From positions 493,501-557,500 of the forward strand of contig NZ_CP077639.1 of NCBI RefSeq assembly GCF_019056395.1: DNA of 64,000 nt. The letters are read 5' to 3'. A model generated the notes under the pieces. It saw nothing but the letters and a program-made list of their open reading frames with translations, did not search any database and was not told the origin of the DNA. The position numbers and the translations under genes are program-made. Numbering within the stretch: position 1 is the stretch's first letter; every line of letters starts with the position of its first letter. This document shows, one piece after another, positions 34,259 to 43,267 of this stretch. The DNA is from Terribacillus sp. DMT04 (GTDB taxonomy: Bacteria > Bacillota > Bacilli > Bacillales > Amphibacillaceae).

Positions 34259-35941
34259 ATGTACAAATCAATCGCAGCTGAACTAGTAGCTGAAGCACTG
34301 AACAAATCAAAGGAAGAAACGGAAAAACTGATTGAAAGACCGAAACAGCTGCAGCATGGAGATTATGCCTTTCCTTGTTTTGCATTAGCGAAAGAAAAGA
34401 GACAATCACCGCAGCATATTGCGAGTGAATTAGCGGCAAATTTATCACACGCAGCCTTCTCTGCTATCCAGGCAATGGGAGGGTATGTGAATTTCACGCT
34501 CCATAAAGAACACGTGGGCAGCCAGGTGCTGCAAACAATTCAAAAGCAGCAAGCGGGTTATGGAAGTACAACGGCAGGACAAGGGGAGCTGGTGACAATT
34601 GATTTGTCATCTCCAAACATTGCTAAGCCGTTTTCGATGGGGCATCTCCGCTCTACTGTGATCGGCAACAGCATCAGTCTTTTGCTGGAGAAACAGGGTT
34701 ATCAGGTTGTAAGGATTAATCATGTCGGCGACTGGGGAACACAATTTGGCAAACTTATTTGTGCGTATGAGAAATGGGGAGAAGAAGCAAAAGTCCGCAG
34801 CAATACGATTCCGGAGCTGCTAAAGCTGTACATTCGTTTTCATGAAGAAGCCGCGCAAAATGAGCAGCTGGACCAAGAAGGCAGAGACTGGTTCCGCAGA
34901 TTGGAGCAGGGAGACACGTATGCCACTAAGCTTTGGCGCTGGTTCCGTAATGTGTCGATGGAAGAATTCGGCCGTGTGTATGAGCTGATGGGCGTGACAT
35001 TTGATTCAGACGCAGGAGAGGCTTTTTATAATGACAAAATGGATCGTGTTGTAAAAGAACTGGAGCAAAAAGGGCTACTCAGTTTGTCGGAAGGTGCACA
35101 AGTAGTCCAACTAGATGCATATAATCTGCCCCCTAGCTTAATTAAAAAGAAAGACGGAGCAACACTTTACGCAACGCGCGATCTAGCAGCAGCAATCTAC
35201 CGCAAAGAAACGTATAACTTCTCGAAAAGTTTATACGTTGTCGGGCATGAACAAAGTCTGCATTTCCAGCAGCTGAAACTTGTTTTAACGAAAATGGGGT
35301 ATGACTGGTCGGATGGTATTATGCACATTCCATTTGGGATGGTACTGCAGGATGGGAAAAAAATGTCGACGCGTAAAGGGAAGCTTGTGCTGCTGGATAA
35401 AGTATTAGAACAGGCTATACAGCTTGCAGACGCTAATATATCCAAAAAGAACCCCCACCTGATTAATAAAGCAGAAGTGGCAAGACAAGTAGGTGTGGGC
35501 GCGGTGCTATTTCACGACTTGAAGCAGGAACGTATTCATGATATCGACTTTTCACTTGAGGATATGCTTCGAGTCGAAGGAGAGACAGGTCCGTATGTAC
35601 AATATACCCATGCCCGTGCTTGTACATTGCTCGCCAAAAGCGAGATAAATCTTGCCAGTCCGATGATTGACAAAGATACTGCTGTAGAGGCATGGTCAAT
35701 TCTTTCTCAATTGCTTCAGTTCCCAGAGGCTGTTACGTATGCGACGGTTAACTATGATCCATCCCGTATTGCCAAGTATGTGATTGACCTAGCGCAAGCC
35801 TTTAACAGCTATTACGGCAAAGTGCGTATATTGGAAGAAGACGAAAAGCTGGCTGCGCGATTAGCTATCGTCACTGCCGTAAAAACTGTTTTAGCAGAAG
35901 GGCTTCGTCTGCTCGGCATTGGAGCTCCGAAACAGATGTAG
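34259..35941 (+). CDS. argS: Arginyl-tRNA synthetase
   Basis: This enzyme attaches arginine to its tRNA. The 560-residue protein has the N-terminal additional domain, the HIGH-type motif in SPNIAKPFSMGHLRST (about residue 125), the KMSKS-type motif KKMSTRKG (about residue 365), and a C-terminal DALR anticodon-binding domain. The length is normal. AGGAGG precedes the ATG. The gene is behind a T-box, whereas B. subtilis argS is not a classic T-box gene, so this copy may be a starvation-induced enzyme and a second argS could exist elsewhere. It lies apart from the arginine genes at the window start. Confidence 0.95.
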   Translation: MYKSIAAELVAEALNKSKEETEKLIERPKQLQHGDYAFPCFALAKEKRQSPQHIASELAANLSHAAFSAIQAMGGYVNFTLHKEHVGSQVLQTIQKQQAGYGSTTAGQGELVTIDLSSPNIAKPFSMGHLRSTVIGNSISLLLEKQGYQVVRINHVGDWGTQFGKLICAYEKWGEEAKVRSNTIPELLKLYIRFHEEAAQNEQLDQEGRDWFRRLEQGDTYATKLWRWFRNVSMEEFGRVYELMGVTFDSDAGEAFYNDKMDRVVKELEQKGLLSLSEGAQVVQLDAYNLPPSLIKKKDGATLYATRDLAAAIYRKETYNFSKSLYVVGHEQSLHFQQLKLVLTKMGYDWSDGIMHIPFGMVLQDGKKMSTRKGKLVLLDKVLEQAIQLADANISKKNPHLINKAEVARQVGVGAVLFHDLKQERIHDIDFSLEDMLRVEGETGPYVQYTHARACTLLAKSEINLASPMIDKDTAVEAWSILSQLLQFPEAVTYATVNYDPSRIAKYVIDLAQAFNSYYGKVRILEEDEKLAARLAIVTAVKTVLAEGLRLLGIGAPKQM

Positions 35942-36222
35942 ATAACAGCATGTTGAGTTCACAGTAACGGGATTCAGCTGAGGAAGCGATACGTTAAATT
36001 CTTGTATTGTTGTATTAAAGGACATTCTATCGAGATGAAACAGCACAGGCAGCTTGCCGTTTGGATAGGTGCCGTCGGCTTGAAAATAAGATAATTGTAT
36101 GCGAAACCTCCTTTGTAAGCAATAACCGTATGAAATGTTACCAATTTCTACAAAAAGTGCTGTTTTTCATTCTGTTCTGCATATATAATACTAGTAAAAT
36201 ACGCACAGACAGGCGGCGAAGA

Positions 36223-37365
36223 ATGAATAAAATAGCAATGACGATAGGGGTGGCGGTTCTTGTCACGTTAACAGCATGCAGCGGTGGTACGCCGAAACAG
36301 GAAGAAGCAAAAGCAGTCACAGCTGTACAGCAGCATACAATAGAGTTGGAGGCGAAGAAGGAGCCGGTTCAACCAACGGTTTCGGTTACAGCTATTGGAG
36401 ATGTGCTATTACATAGCTCGATTTATTCGGAAGCGAAGACTGCGACAGGTTATAACTTTGACCCGATGTTTCAAGATGTGAAGCCATACTTAACAGAGAC
36501 GACACTCACGGTAGCCAATCAGGAATCCATCATGGGGGGAGAAGCGCTCGGTGTGTCCACATATCCAACCTTTAACAGCCCAGATGAAATTGGCGATACC
36601 TTGAAGGATGTGGGCGTGGATGTTGTTACGATGGCCAACAATCATACGTTAGACCAGGGTGAGGCCGGTATTAAGCATGCTGCTGCACAATATGAAAAGA
36701 TTGGCTTGGCATATACTGGAGCGTATGCAACGAAGCAGGATAGTGAAAAGCTAACAATAGAAACTACACCGGAAGGCATTTCTGTTGCGTTTCTTAGCTA
36801 TACGTATGGTACGAACGGGATTCCGGTACCCGAGGGAAAAGATTATCTTGTTAACTTAATTGATAAGCAAAAAATCAAAGACGATATAAAACGGGCAAAA
36901 CAAGCAGCCGACGCAACGATAGTCAGCCTTCACTTTGGGACTGAATATCAAGATAATCCAAATGAAGAGCAAAAACAACTTGCGCAATTTGTTGCAGATC
37001 AAGGTGCAACAGCAATATTAGGCTGTCACCCGCATGTTTTACAGCCTGTACAATGGCTGACAGGAAAAGGCGGCAATAAGACGCTTGCCATCTATTCACT
37101 AGGGAACTTTATTGCGGCACAAGAGGAAACGGACCGGCGAATTGGTGCTGCTTTTCAATTTGATCTGGAACAAGATGGACAAACTGTCACTGCTGCGAAT
37201 CCAAGTGTGCTTTTGACTTATTTAACCTTTACAGACTGGCATGACTATCGCATTGAACCGATGTACCAGCTGCCAGATATGAAGGCGGCATATGAGGCAA
37301 AGAAAAAACATATGGCAAAGCTAGTTCCTGAGCTTACGTTTATTGAGGAAGCACCTGAGAGCTAA
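36223..37365 (+). CDS. CapA-family lipoprotein (poly-gamma-glutamate biosynthesis type)
   Basis: The 380-residue protein has a lipoprotein signal (hydrophobic stretch then LTACSGG) and a CapA/PGA_cap metallophosphatase-like domain: TAIGDVLLHSSIY, ANQESIMGG, TMANNHTLDQGEAGI, SLHFGTEYQ and GCHPHVLQPVQW. CapA/PgsA takes part in poly-gamma-glutamate synthesis or export, but no pgsB or pgsC is near, so the role here is not known. The ATG at 36223 is chosen because the signal peptide starts there; the binding site AGGCGG is weak. The frame extends upstream to 36061 without a signal peptide. Confidence 0.85.
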   Translation: MNKIAMTIGVAVLVTLTACSGGTPKQEEAKAVTAVQQHTIELEAKKEPVQPTVSVTAIGDVLLHSSIYSEAKTATGYNFDPMFQDVKPYLTETTLTVANQESIMGGEALGVSTYPTFNSPDEIGDTLKDVGVDVVTMANNHTLDQGEAGIKHAAAQYEKIGLAYTGAYATKQDSEKLTIETTPEGISVAFLSYTYGTNGIPVPEGKDYLVNLIDKQKIKDDIKRAKQAADATIVSLHFGTEYQDNPNEEQKQLAQFVADQGATAILGCHPHVLQPVQWLTGKGGNKTLAIYSLGNFIAAQEETDRRIGAAFQFDLEQDGQTVTAANPSVLLTYLTFTDWHDYRIEPMYQLPDMKAAYEAKKKHMAKLVPELTFIEEAPES

Positions 37366-37430
37366 CTGCTTGCTTTCGTTCTAGTGTGTACCGTATCTTT
37401 AGAAAGACATGTAAAAGGGGGAAAACGAGA

Positions 37431-37751
37431 ATGGAACACATCAACACAAAAGAAAGATTTAATGAGGTTATTGCAAGTGAGGAGCCGGTTATTGTGAAGT
37501 TTTTCGCGGACTGGTGCCCGGATTGTAAGCGTATGGATATGTTTATCGACTTAGTTCTTGCGGAATACGGTAATTATAAATGGTTTGAGCTGAATAATGA
37601 CGAAGTACCTGACGTTGCTACTGAACAGGAAGTAATGGGAATACCAAGCATCCTTATCTTCCAGAACGGTGAGAAACTTGCGCATCTACACAGCGCCAAT
37701 GCAAAATCTCCAGAAGAAGTTATTGCTTTTCTTCAGCAGCAGCTTGGATAG
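37431..37751 (+). CDS. Thioredoxin-family protein
   Basis: The 106-residue protein has the thioredoxin fold signature: VIVKFFADWCPDCKRMD with a WCPDC active site (about residues 31-35) and the cis-proline in GIPSILIF (about residue 74). It should act as a small cytoplasmic thiol-disulfide exchange protein; the WCPDC motif differs from the WCGPC of housekeeping thioredoxin, so partner and redox potential are uncertain. AAAGGGGG precedes the ATG at 37431. It lies 65 bases after the CapA-type gene. Confidence 0.88.
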   Translation: MEHINTKERFNEVIASEEPVIVKFFADWCPDCKRMDMFIDLVLAEYGNYKWFELNNDEVPDVATEQEVMGIPSILIFQNGEKLAHLHSANAKSPEEVIAFLQQQLG

Positions 37752-37764
37752 ATTTTGGAGAAAG

Positions 37765-37798
37765 AAAGCTTTCCTGGCATGACAGGAAAGCTTTTTTA
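37765..37798 (+). terminator. Terminator after the thioredoxin-like gene
   Basis: AAAGCTTTCCTG / CAGGAAAGCTTT (12 bp, 6-base loop) followed by TTT. Confidence 0.88.
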
Positions 37799-37826
37799 CA
37801 TCGTGTTGTTTTCCTTGATTAAAAAT

Positions 37827-37842
37827 GTTTCCTCTGGTAAAC
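37827..37842 (+). promoter_or_regulatory. Candidate MntR box before mntH
   Basis: GTTTCCTCTGGTAAAC is close to an inverted repeat and resembles the manganese-dependent MntR operator of B. subtilis mntH in its reverse orientation. It lies 37 bases before the mntH start, where binding would block transcription. Confidence 0.45.
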
Positions 37843-37878
37843 TTGCGCTATTATATAACAAGAAAGAAGCGGATTCTT

Positions 37879-39219
37879 ATGGGAAAAGAAAGGGATAAGG
37901 GCTGGCTCACTAAGACTGGTGAAAAAAGTCTGGAAGAATCGAATCGTAGTGTGGAAATACCAGAGAATGGGAATTTCTTTAAAAAGCTATTTGCTTTTAT
38001 GGGACCTGGCGTACTTGTAGCTGTCGGCTTCATTGACCCCGGCAACTGGGAGACGTCGATATCGGCCGGTTCATCCTTTGGGTATACACTGCTTGCTGTC
38101 GTGCTGTTGTCTAACTTGATTGCAATGCTCATGCAAAGCCTCGCAGCCAAGTTGGGTATAGCTACAGGGCGAGATTTAGCACAGGCAACTCGAGATGCGT
38201 TTCATCCGAAAGTAGTAGTTGTATTGTGGCTGCTGACAGAGCTTGCAATTATCGCTACCGATTTGGCTGAGGTACTCGGATCAGCCATAGCGTTGAATTT
38301 ACTTTTCCATATACCTATTATGATTGGAATTATTATTACAGCATTGGACGTCCTGCTTCTTCTGTTATTGCAGAAAAAAGGATTCCGCTGGATGGAAGCA
38401 ATCATTACGGTATTGATGGTCACGATCGCTGGCTGTTTCTTATTTGAAATGATTTTCTCACATCCTGCGCTATCGGAAGCGCTAAAAGGATATATTCCTT
38501 CAGCAGAAGTTGTTACAAATCCATCGATATTGTTTTTGGCACTCGGGATACTGGGAGCGACTGTCATGCCGCATAATTTATATCTGCATTCCTCGATTGT
38601 GCAGACAAGAAATTATCATGACACAGTGAAAGGAAAGAAAGAAGCCGTCCGTTTTGCTTATATTGATTCAACCTTTTCGCTCGGTGTCGCTTTTTTCGTT
38701 AATTCAGCGATTCTTATTTTAGGTGCAGCTGCTTTCCATACAATTGGCGAGCATGTTGGCGGTATTGAAGAAGCATATAAGCTGCTCACCCCGGTGATGG
38801 GTGCTGGTGCTGCCAGCTTCTTATTCGGTTTTGCTTTGCTCTTGTCAGGTCAATCTTCCACAATCACAGGAACTTTAACTGGACAAATTGTTATGGAAGG
38901 CTTCATTCGTTTTCGGATCAAGCCATGGGTGCGGCGTTTGTTTACGCGGATCATCGCTATAATTCCCGCTTTGATTTTCGTTGGTATTTATGGCCCATCA
39001 AGTACTGGTGATTTGCTCGTATGGAGTCAGGTAATTCTTAGCCTGCAGCTTTCATTTGCTGTTATTCCATTGGTGTTGTTCACAAACAGCAAAAAGAAAA
39101 TGGGGCCGTTCGTGAATAAGCTGCATGTCAAAATTCTGGCTTGGACAGCAACAGGAATGATCGTCGTTCTAAATGCCTTCATGCTCGGATATATGATTGT
39201 GACAGGTCATGCATTGTAA
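37879..39219 (+). CDS. mntH: Nramp-family manganese transporter
   Basis: MntH imports Mn2+ (and Fe2+) with protons. The 446-residue protein has eleven hydrophobic segments, the helix 1 metal-binding motif DPGNWETS (about residue 55) and the helix 6 motif GATVMPHNLYLHSS (about residue 232), the key Nramp residues (D, N and M-P-H). The ATG at 37879 is preferred, with a purine-rich AAGAAAGAAG upstream; an upstream ATG at 37825 lies inside the likely promoter and operator. A short terminator follows at the stop codon. Confidence 0.94.
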   Translation: MGKERDKGWLTKTGEKSLEESNRSVEIPENGNFFKKLFAFMGPGVLVAVGFIDPGNWETSISAGSSFGYTLLAVVLLSNLIAMLMQSLAAKLGIATGRDLAQATRDAFHPKVVVVLWLLTELAIIATDLAEVLGSAIALNLLFHIPIMIGIIITALDVLLLLLLQKKGFRWMEAIITVLMVTIAGCFLFEMIFSHPALSEALKGYIPSAEVVTNPSILFLALGILGATVMPHNLYLHSSIVQTRNYHDTVKGKKEAVRFAYIDSTFSLGVAFFVNSAILILGAAAFHTIGEHVGGIEEAYKLLTPVMGAGAASFLFGFALLLSGQSSTITGTLTGQIVMEGFIRFRIKPWVRRLFTRIIAIIPALIFVGIYGPSSTGDLLVWSQVILSLQLSFAVIPLVLFTNSKKKMGPFVNKLHVKILAWTATGMIVVLNAFMLGYMIVTGHAL

Positions 39220-39245
39220 AGTCGGTTATCAGCCGGCTTTTTTCT
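39219..39245 (+). terminator. Terminator after mntH
   Basis: AAGTCGG / CCGGCTT (7 bp with one G-T pair, 7-base loop) followed by T6. Confidence 0.75.
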
Positions 39246-39303
39246 TACTTTAGTTTAGAGTGGAAAACTTGCAGGGAACATAAAAGGGAAGGAGTGAAGA
39301 ACG

Positions 39304-40197
39304 ATGCAGATTTTTGGACATGCTGTTTATGTTATTAATGGAAATATGGACAAAGACCAAATGGAACGAGAACTTGGACAAACGCTTCCAAAGATTTCGC
39401 CAGCGGTAAAACAGCTTGAAATCATGCAGACGAAGGATCTGGAGGAGTTAGTAAGTTACTGCAAGCGGATGGCGGAGAAGGTAGATTTATTAATTATTCA
39501 TGGAGGCGATGGAACTATCCACCAAGTGATCAACGCAATTGCCCCCCTTTCAGTACGTCCGCAACTAGCTATTATTCCTGGTGGTACATGCAATGATTTC
39601 AGTCGTATGCTTCGTATTCCACAGAATTTGAAAAAAGCAGCACAGACGATTGCTGACGGACGGACAGCGGCTATTGATATCGGACAATATGAGGACACCT
39701 ATTTCTTAAACTTTTGGGGGATGGGGTTGATTGCTGATACTTCTAACAATATCAATGAGAATGAAAAATCTACTTGGGGCGTGCTCTCTTATTTTATGAG
39801 TACGTTACGGACCATTAATCAAGTCGAGCCTTTTACGTATGAAATAGAGGTGAATGGAGAAAAAGCAACTGGTGAAGCTGTGATGATCTTAGTGATGAAT
39901 GGCCGATTCATTGGAACAAGAGAGATGGCGGGTTCAGCAATCAGGCCGGATGATGGCAAATTGCAGCTTTGTGTCGTAAAGAACTCTACCCTTTCAAGCT
40001 TTAAACAACTTCTCCAAATAAAGCAAGATAAAACAGATTTGACGGAACTCACGGAAGTAGAAATGCAGGATGCTGAAACCGTCCGTATTTTGTCTCCTGC
40101 TGGCAAACCGGTTGATATGGACGGAGAAGTATATGCAGAGACCGCTGGTGAGATTAATATACATCCCGGTCATCTGAATATGATTGTTGGGGAATAG
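39304..40197 (+). CDS. Diacylglycerol kinase-family lipid kinase (BmrU/DagK type)
   Basis: The 297-residue protein has the lipid kinase signature: the nucleotide-binding HGGDGTIHQVINA (about residue 64), IPGGTCNDFSR and the C-terminal DGEVYAETAGEI. It belongs to the DagK/BmrU/YegS family, which phosphorylates diacylglycerol or related lipids at the membrane. B. subtilis BmrU lies upstream of the bmr drug pump; here an ABC-F resistance-type gene follows instead, but with its own promoter. AAGGAG precedes the ATG. Confidence 0.9.
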   Translation: MQIFGHAVYVINGNMDKDQMERELGQTLPKISPAVKQLEIMQTKDLEELVSYCKRMAEKVDLLIIHGGDGTIHQVINAIAPLSVRPQLAIIPGGTCNDFSRMLRIPQNLKKAAQTIADGRTAAIDIGQYEDTYFLNFWGMGLIADTSNNINENEKSTWGVLSYFMSTLRTINQVEPFTYEIEVNGEKATGEAVMILVMNGRFIGTREMAGSAIRPDDGKLQLCVVKNSTLSSFKQLLQIKQDKTDLTELTEVEMQDAETVRILSPAGKPVDMDGEVYAETAGEINIHPGHLNMIVGE

Positions 40198-40198
40198 T

Positions 40199-40227
40199 TT
40201 GACAATTCGCTCTTAATCGCATATAGT
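40199..40227 (+). promoter_or_regulatory. Promoter of the ABC-F leader
   Basis: A strong sigma-A promoter: TTGACA (40199-40204), 17-base spacer, TATAGT (40222-40227). It overlaps the stop of the lipid kinase gene. Transcription would start near 40234, before the leader ORF. Confidence 0.8.
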
Positions 40228-40260
40228 GGAAATAATTAGAAGGAGAAGGAGGGGAATCAG

Positions 40261-40368
40261 ATGTTGCACAATCTTTCGCGTGAAGCAGATCAAAATCTAT
40301 TGCATCGCCGCGCGATTATTCATGGTTTTGTTGGTAACGGGATACGTATGTCCTTTTTTATCAACTGA
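40261..40368 (+). CDS. Leader peptide of the ABC-F gene, 35 residues
   Basis: A short open frame of 35 codons (begins MLHNLSREADQN, ends RMSFFIN) has an excellent ribosome binding site, AAGGAGGGGA, before its ATG. It lies between the promoter and two terminators of the ABC-F gene. Such an arrangement is the hallmark of translation-dependent attenuation, in which a ribosome stalled by an antibiotic in the leader frees the downstream gene. The peptide has no recognised relative. Its arginine- and histidine-rich middle (LLHRRAIIHG) could matter for stalling, which is inferred. Confidence 0.72.
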   Translation: MLHNLSREADQNLLHRRAIIHGFVGNGIRMSFFIN

Positions 40369-40425
40369 ATACTGAATAATGTGCAGGATCTATTTCTCTA
40401 CGACAAATAAAATAGGCGTGAAGAG

Positions 40426-40452
40426 AACCACACCCTGCGTGTGGTTTTTTTT
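40426..40452 (+). terminator. First terminator in the ABC-F leader
   Basis: AACCACAC / GTGTGGTT (8 bp, 5-base loop) followed by T8. It lies 57 bases after the leader stop codon. Just upstream, TTCTCT (40394-40399) can pair with AGAGAA (40422-40427) and would compete with the terminator stem. Confidence 0.88.
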
Positions 40453-40478
40453 GTACCCTTTTTTGAATTTGCCAGAGT

Positions 40479-40508
40479 CAGACAGTCTTGCTGTCTGGCT
40501 TTTTTTTA
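40479..40508 (+). terminator. Second terminator in the ABC-F leader
   Basis: CAGACAG / CTGTCTG (7 bp, 5-base loop) followed by GGC and T8. It ends 24 bases before the ABC-F start codon, close to its ribosome binding site. Confidence 0.85.
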
Positions 40509-40531
40509 TATAGAAAAGGAGCGGATAAGCG

Positions 40532-42154
40532 ATGTTATTAACACTAAAAAACGTAAAAAAAATCATGGGCGGAAATCTGTTGTTTGACAAGCTTAACTTA
40601 GAAGTGAAACCAGGAGAAAAACTTGGACTCGTAGGCAGAAATGGCAGCGGGAAATCGACTATTTTTAAATTACTCACAGGTCTGGAAGCTTGTGATGATG
40701 GGCAAGTGTTTATACGCAAGCAAACGAGGATAGGTTATTTAGAGCAATTACCTGAAGGTCGAGACGGAACTGTTCAGCAATACTTGGCAGGCGCTTTTCA
40801 TGCACTGGGAGCTTTACAAGAGAAGATGCAGAGGTTGGAAGAGCAGATGCTCGATCCAAAGAAACTGGAAAAAGCACTTTCTGTATACGGAGAAGTCCAA
40901 ATGCAATTCGCAGAAGCAGGCGGGTATGAAATGGATGCTCACATAGCTCGCACGGCAAATGGCTTGCATATTGGCCATTTGCTGGAAGAGCCTTTTGAGA
41001 AGCTTAGCGGCGGGGAAAAAACAAAAGTAGGATTAGCATACGTGCTCTTGCAGCAGCCGGATTTATTGCTGCTGGATGAGCCGACGAATCACCTTGATCT
41101 CGCTGCAATTGAATGGCTGGAAAATTTCTTGGTCAATTACCAAGGTGCTGCTTGTGTTATCTCGCATGATCAGTATTTTCTGGATGCCACTGTATCACGA
41201 ATTGCAGATTTAGAAGATGGAGAGGTAACAATCTATACCGGTAATTTCACTTCCTATCTGAAGCAAAAAGAAGCAAAGCTGCTACAGGAATTTGAAGCTT
41301 ATAAAGAACAGCAGAAGAAGATGAAGAAAATGAAAGAAACAATCAAGCGCCTGAAATTATGGGCTAACCAAGCTAATCCCCCAAATGAAGGGCTGCATAA
41401 GCGAGCGCGAAATATGGAACGTGCTTTGGAGCGAATGGAAAAACTCGATAGACCAAATATTGATCCAGCTAAGATGAAGCTGCAGCTGGCTGCTGACAAT
41501 CGCAGCGGTGAAGATGTCATACGGTTGGAGTCAGTTCATAAGCGTTTCGGCGCTAGAGATATATTGCGGGATATTTCGCTGCACCTCCGTTATAAAGAAC
41601 GATTAGCAATTGTCGGGGATAATGGCAGCGGAAAATCAACACTTATTAAAATAGTCCTTGGAGATGTAGCAGCAGATTGCGGAAGTGTGCAGGTTGGCAG
41701 TGCAGTTCGTGCCGGCTATTTACCGCAGCATCCATTAGAAGAAGCTGATGCTAGCATGCGTATGATTGATTATTTCCGGTCCGTCATTTCTGTAACGGAA
41801 GCGGAAGCACGTCATATGCTAGCAGCATTTATGTTTTACGGATATGCCGTATTTCAGCCAATTGGACGGCTGAGCGGGGGAGAGAGAATGCGCCTCAAGC
41901 TGGCTATTTTCATGCATGAAGGCATTAACTTACTGATATTGGATGAACCGACAAACCACCTGGATTTAGAATCAAGACATGTTCTGGAGGAAGCTTTGGA
42001 GCGATTTGATGGAACGGTCATTGGGATCAGTCATGATCGGCACCTGCTGAATGCTTGCTTTTCTCATACAGCATATTTAGAAGATGGTGTCTTGCACCGG
42101 CATATTGGAACGTATGAACAAACGAAACATCATTGGAAAGCAGTAAAACAGTAA
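40532..42154 (+). CDS. ABC-F family ATPase, probable ribosome protection protein
   Basis: ABC-F proteins have two ATPase domains and no membrane part; they bind the ribosomal E site and many displace antibiotics from the ribosome. The 540-residue protein has two Walker A motifs (GRNGSGKST near residue 37 and GDNGSGKST near residue 366), two signatures (LSGGEKTKV and LSGGERMRL), two Walker B motifs with DEPTNHLDL, and a linker between domains that is rich in lysine. The attenuator upstream supports a drug-induced resistance role (as for vmlR or vga genes), but the subfamily cannot be assigned. AAAGGAGCGG precedes the ATG. Confidence 0.92.
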   Translation: MLLTLKNVKKIMGGNLLFDKLNLEVKPGEKLGLVGRNGSGKSTIFKLLTGLEACDDGQVFIRKQTRIGYLEQLPEGRDGTVQQYLAGAFHALGALQEKMQRLEEQMLDPKKLEKALSVYGEVQMQFAEAGGYEMDAHIARTANGLHIGHLLEEPFEKLSGGEKTKVGLAYVLLQQPDLLLLDEPTNHLDLAAIEWLENFLVNYQGAACVISHDQYFLDATVSRIADLEDGEVTIYTGNFTSYLKQKEAKLLQEFEAYKEQQKKMKKMKETIKRLKLWANQANPPNEGLHKRARNMERALERMEKLDRPNIDPAKMKLQLAADNRSGEDVIRLESVHKRFGARDILRDISLHLRYKERLAIVGDNGSGKSTLIKIVLGDVAADCGSVQVGSAVRAGYLPQHPLEEADASMRMIDYFRSVISVTEAEARHMLAAFMFYGYAVFQPIGRLSGGERMRLKLAIFMHEGINLLILDEPTNHLDLESRHVLEEALERFDGTVIGISHDRHLLNACFSHTAYLEDGVLHRHIGTYEQTKHHWKAVKQ

Positions 42155-42186
42155 AAAAAGCTGCGAGCAGACGCTCGCAGCTTTTT
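42155..42186. terminator. Bidirectional terminator
   Basis: AAAAAGCTGCGAG / CTCGCAGCTTTTT (13 bp, 6-base loop) between the ABC-F gene and the convergent SDR gene. Confidence 0.92.
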
Positions 42187-42188
42187 GC

Positions 42189-43076
42189 TTATGCAGTCGG
42201 AATACCGCCAGTAATGCTATACACTTGGGCAGTTACATAGCTGGATTCTTCAGAAGCAAGGAATACGTAAACGCTGGAGAGCTCTGCTGGCTGTCCGGCA
42301 CGTCCTACAGGTGTCGGCGGTGTATTTGAGCCGAATTCTGGAATGTTCTCTTGCGGCTGTCCGCCGGAAATTTGCAATGGTGTCCAAATGGGACCTGGTG
42401 CAACAGAATTTACGCGGATACTTTTATCAGCAATTTGTTTCGCTAGTCCTTTGGTAAATCCGATAATCGCTGTTTTAGTAGCGGCATAATCCAATAGCAT
42501 CGGAGAAGGATTAAAGCCTTCAACGGATGTAGTTGTAATAATGGAAGAACCAGCTGGCATATGCGGAATCGCAGCTTTTGTCAGCCAATAAAGCGGATAA
42601 ACATTTGTTTCAAAAGTTTCTTTTATCTGCTCGGTAGGCAAATCAGCAATATCCTCGACAGCTTGCTGCTTACCAGCTACAAGAGCCAGAATGTCCAAGC
42701 CGCCTAATTGCTCGTGCGCTTCTTCGACTAGTTTGTAGTTAAAATCTTCATCTTTCAAATCGCCAGGAATTAAAACAGCTTTCCTGCCCGCTTCCTCAAT
42801 TAATTGTTTTACTTCCTCTGCATCAGGCTGCTCCTCAGGAAGGTAGTTAATGGCAACGTCTGCGCCTTCTCGTGCATATGCGATAGCAGCGGCGCGGCCG
42901 ATACCTGAATCTCCGCCTGTTACAAGTGCTTTGCGACCGTCCAATCTACCAGAGCCTTTGTAGCTCTCTTCGCCGCAATCTGGCTTCGGATCCATTTCTT
43001 TTTGGAGTCCTGGTGCGTCTTGGAATTGTTTTGGAAACGTATCATGGTAATATTGTGTTTTTGGATCTTTTGGCAT
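42189..43076 (-). CDS. General-stress-type short-chain dehydrogenase
   Basis: The 295-residue protein is an SDR with the extended N terminus of the YdaD/YhdF/YhxC group: [15 protein letters not shown], then [16 protein letters not shown] (cofactor binding, about residue 55), LALVAGKQ, the catalytic serine in TTTSVEGF and the YAATK motif. Relatives in B. subtilis are sigma-B-controlled general stress proteins of unknown substrate. The ATG at 43076 lies eight bases after AAAGGAGC; the longer frame overlaps this site. A sigma-B-like promoter lies 40 bases upstream. Confidence 0.9.
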   Translation of the reverse strand: MPKDPKTQYYHDTFPKQFQDAPGLQKEMDPKPDCGEESYKGSGRLDGRKALVTGGDSGIGRAAAIAYAREGADVAINYLPEEQPDAEEVKQLIEEAGRKAVLIPGDLKDEDFNYKLVEEAHEQLGGLDILALVAGKQQAVEDIADLPTEQIKETFETNVYPLYWLTKAAIPHMPAGSSIITTTSVEGFNPSPMLLDYAATKTAIIGFTKGLAKQIADKSIRVNSVAPGPIWTPLQISGGQPQENIPEFGSNTPPTPVGRAGQPAELSSVYVFLASEESSYVTAQVYSITGGIPTA

Positions 43077-43115
43077 GTCTAACAGCTCCTTTTTATATAA
43101 TTGCATATGCTACTG

Positions 43116-43140
43116 ATACCACGCAGGAAAGAGCTCAAAC
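43116..43140 (-). promoter_or_regulatory. Candidate sigma-B promoter of the SDR gene
   Basis: On the minus strand, GTTTGA (43140-43135) and TGGTAT (43121-43116) are 13 bases apart. This is close to the sigma-B consensus GTTTAA and GGGTAT. It fits the stress role of this SDR group. Confidence 0.6.
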
Positions 43141-43267
43141 TGAATTTTGAAAAGTAAAGGCTTACATGAAAAAGAAAAGTATTTCTGTACGTATAGAGGT
43201 TTTATGTACCATATTACTGGGTAAAATATGGAATAGAATGAAGTAAGAGTCTAAAGGAGAAATGAAA

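Noticed and set aside
36035..36094. 19-codon frame between argS and the CapA-type gene
   Set aside because: It has only a weak AAAGGACA site and no known context for a leader peptide.
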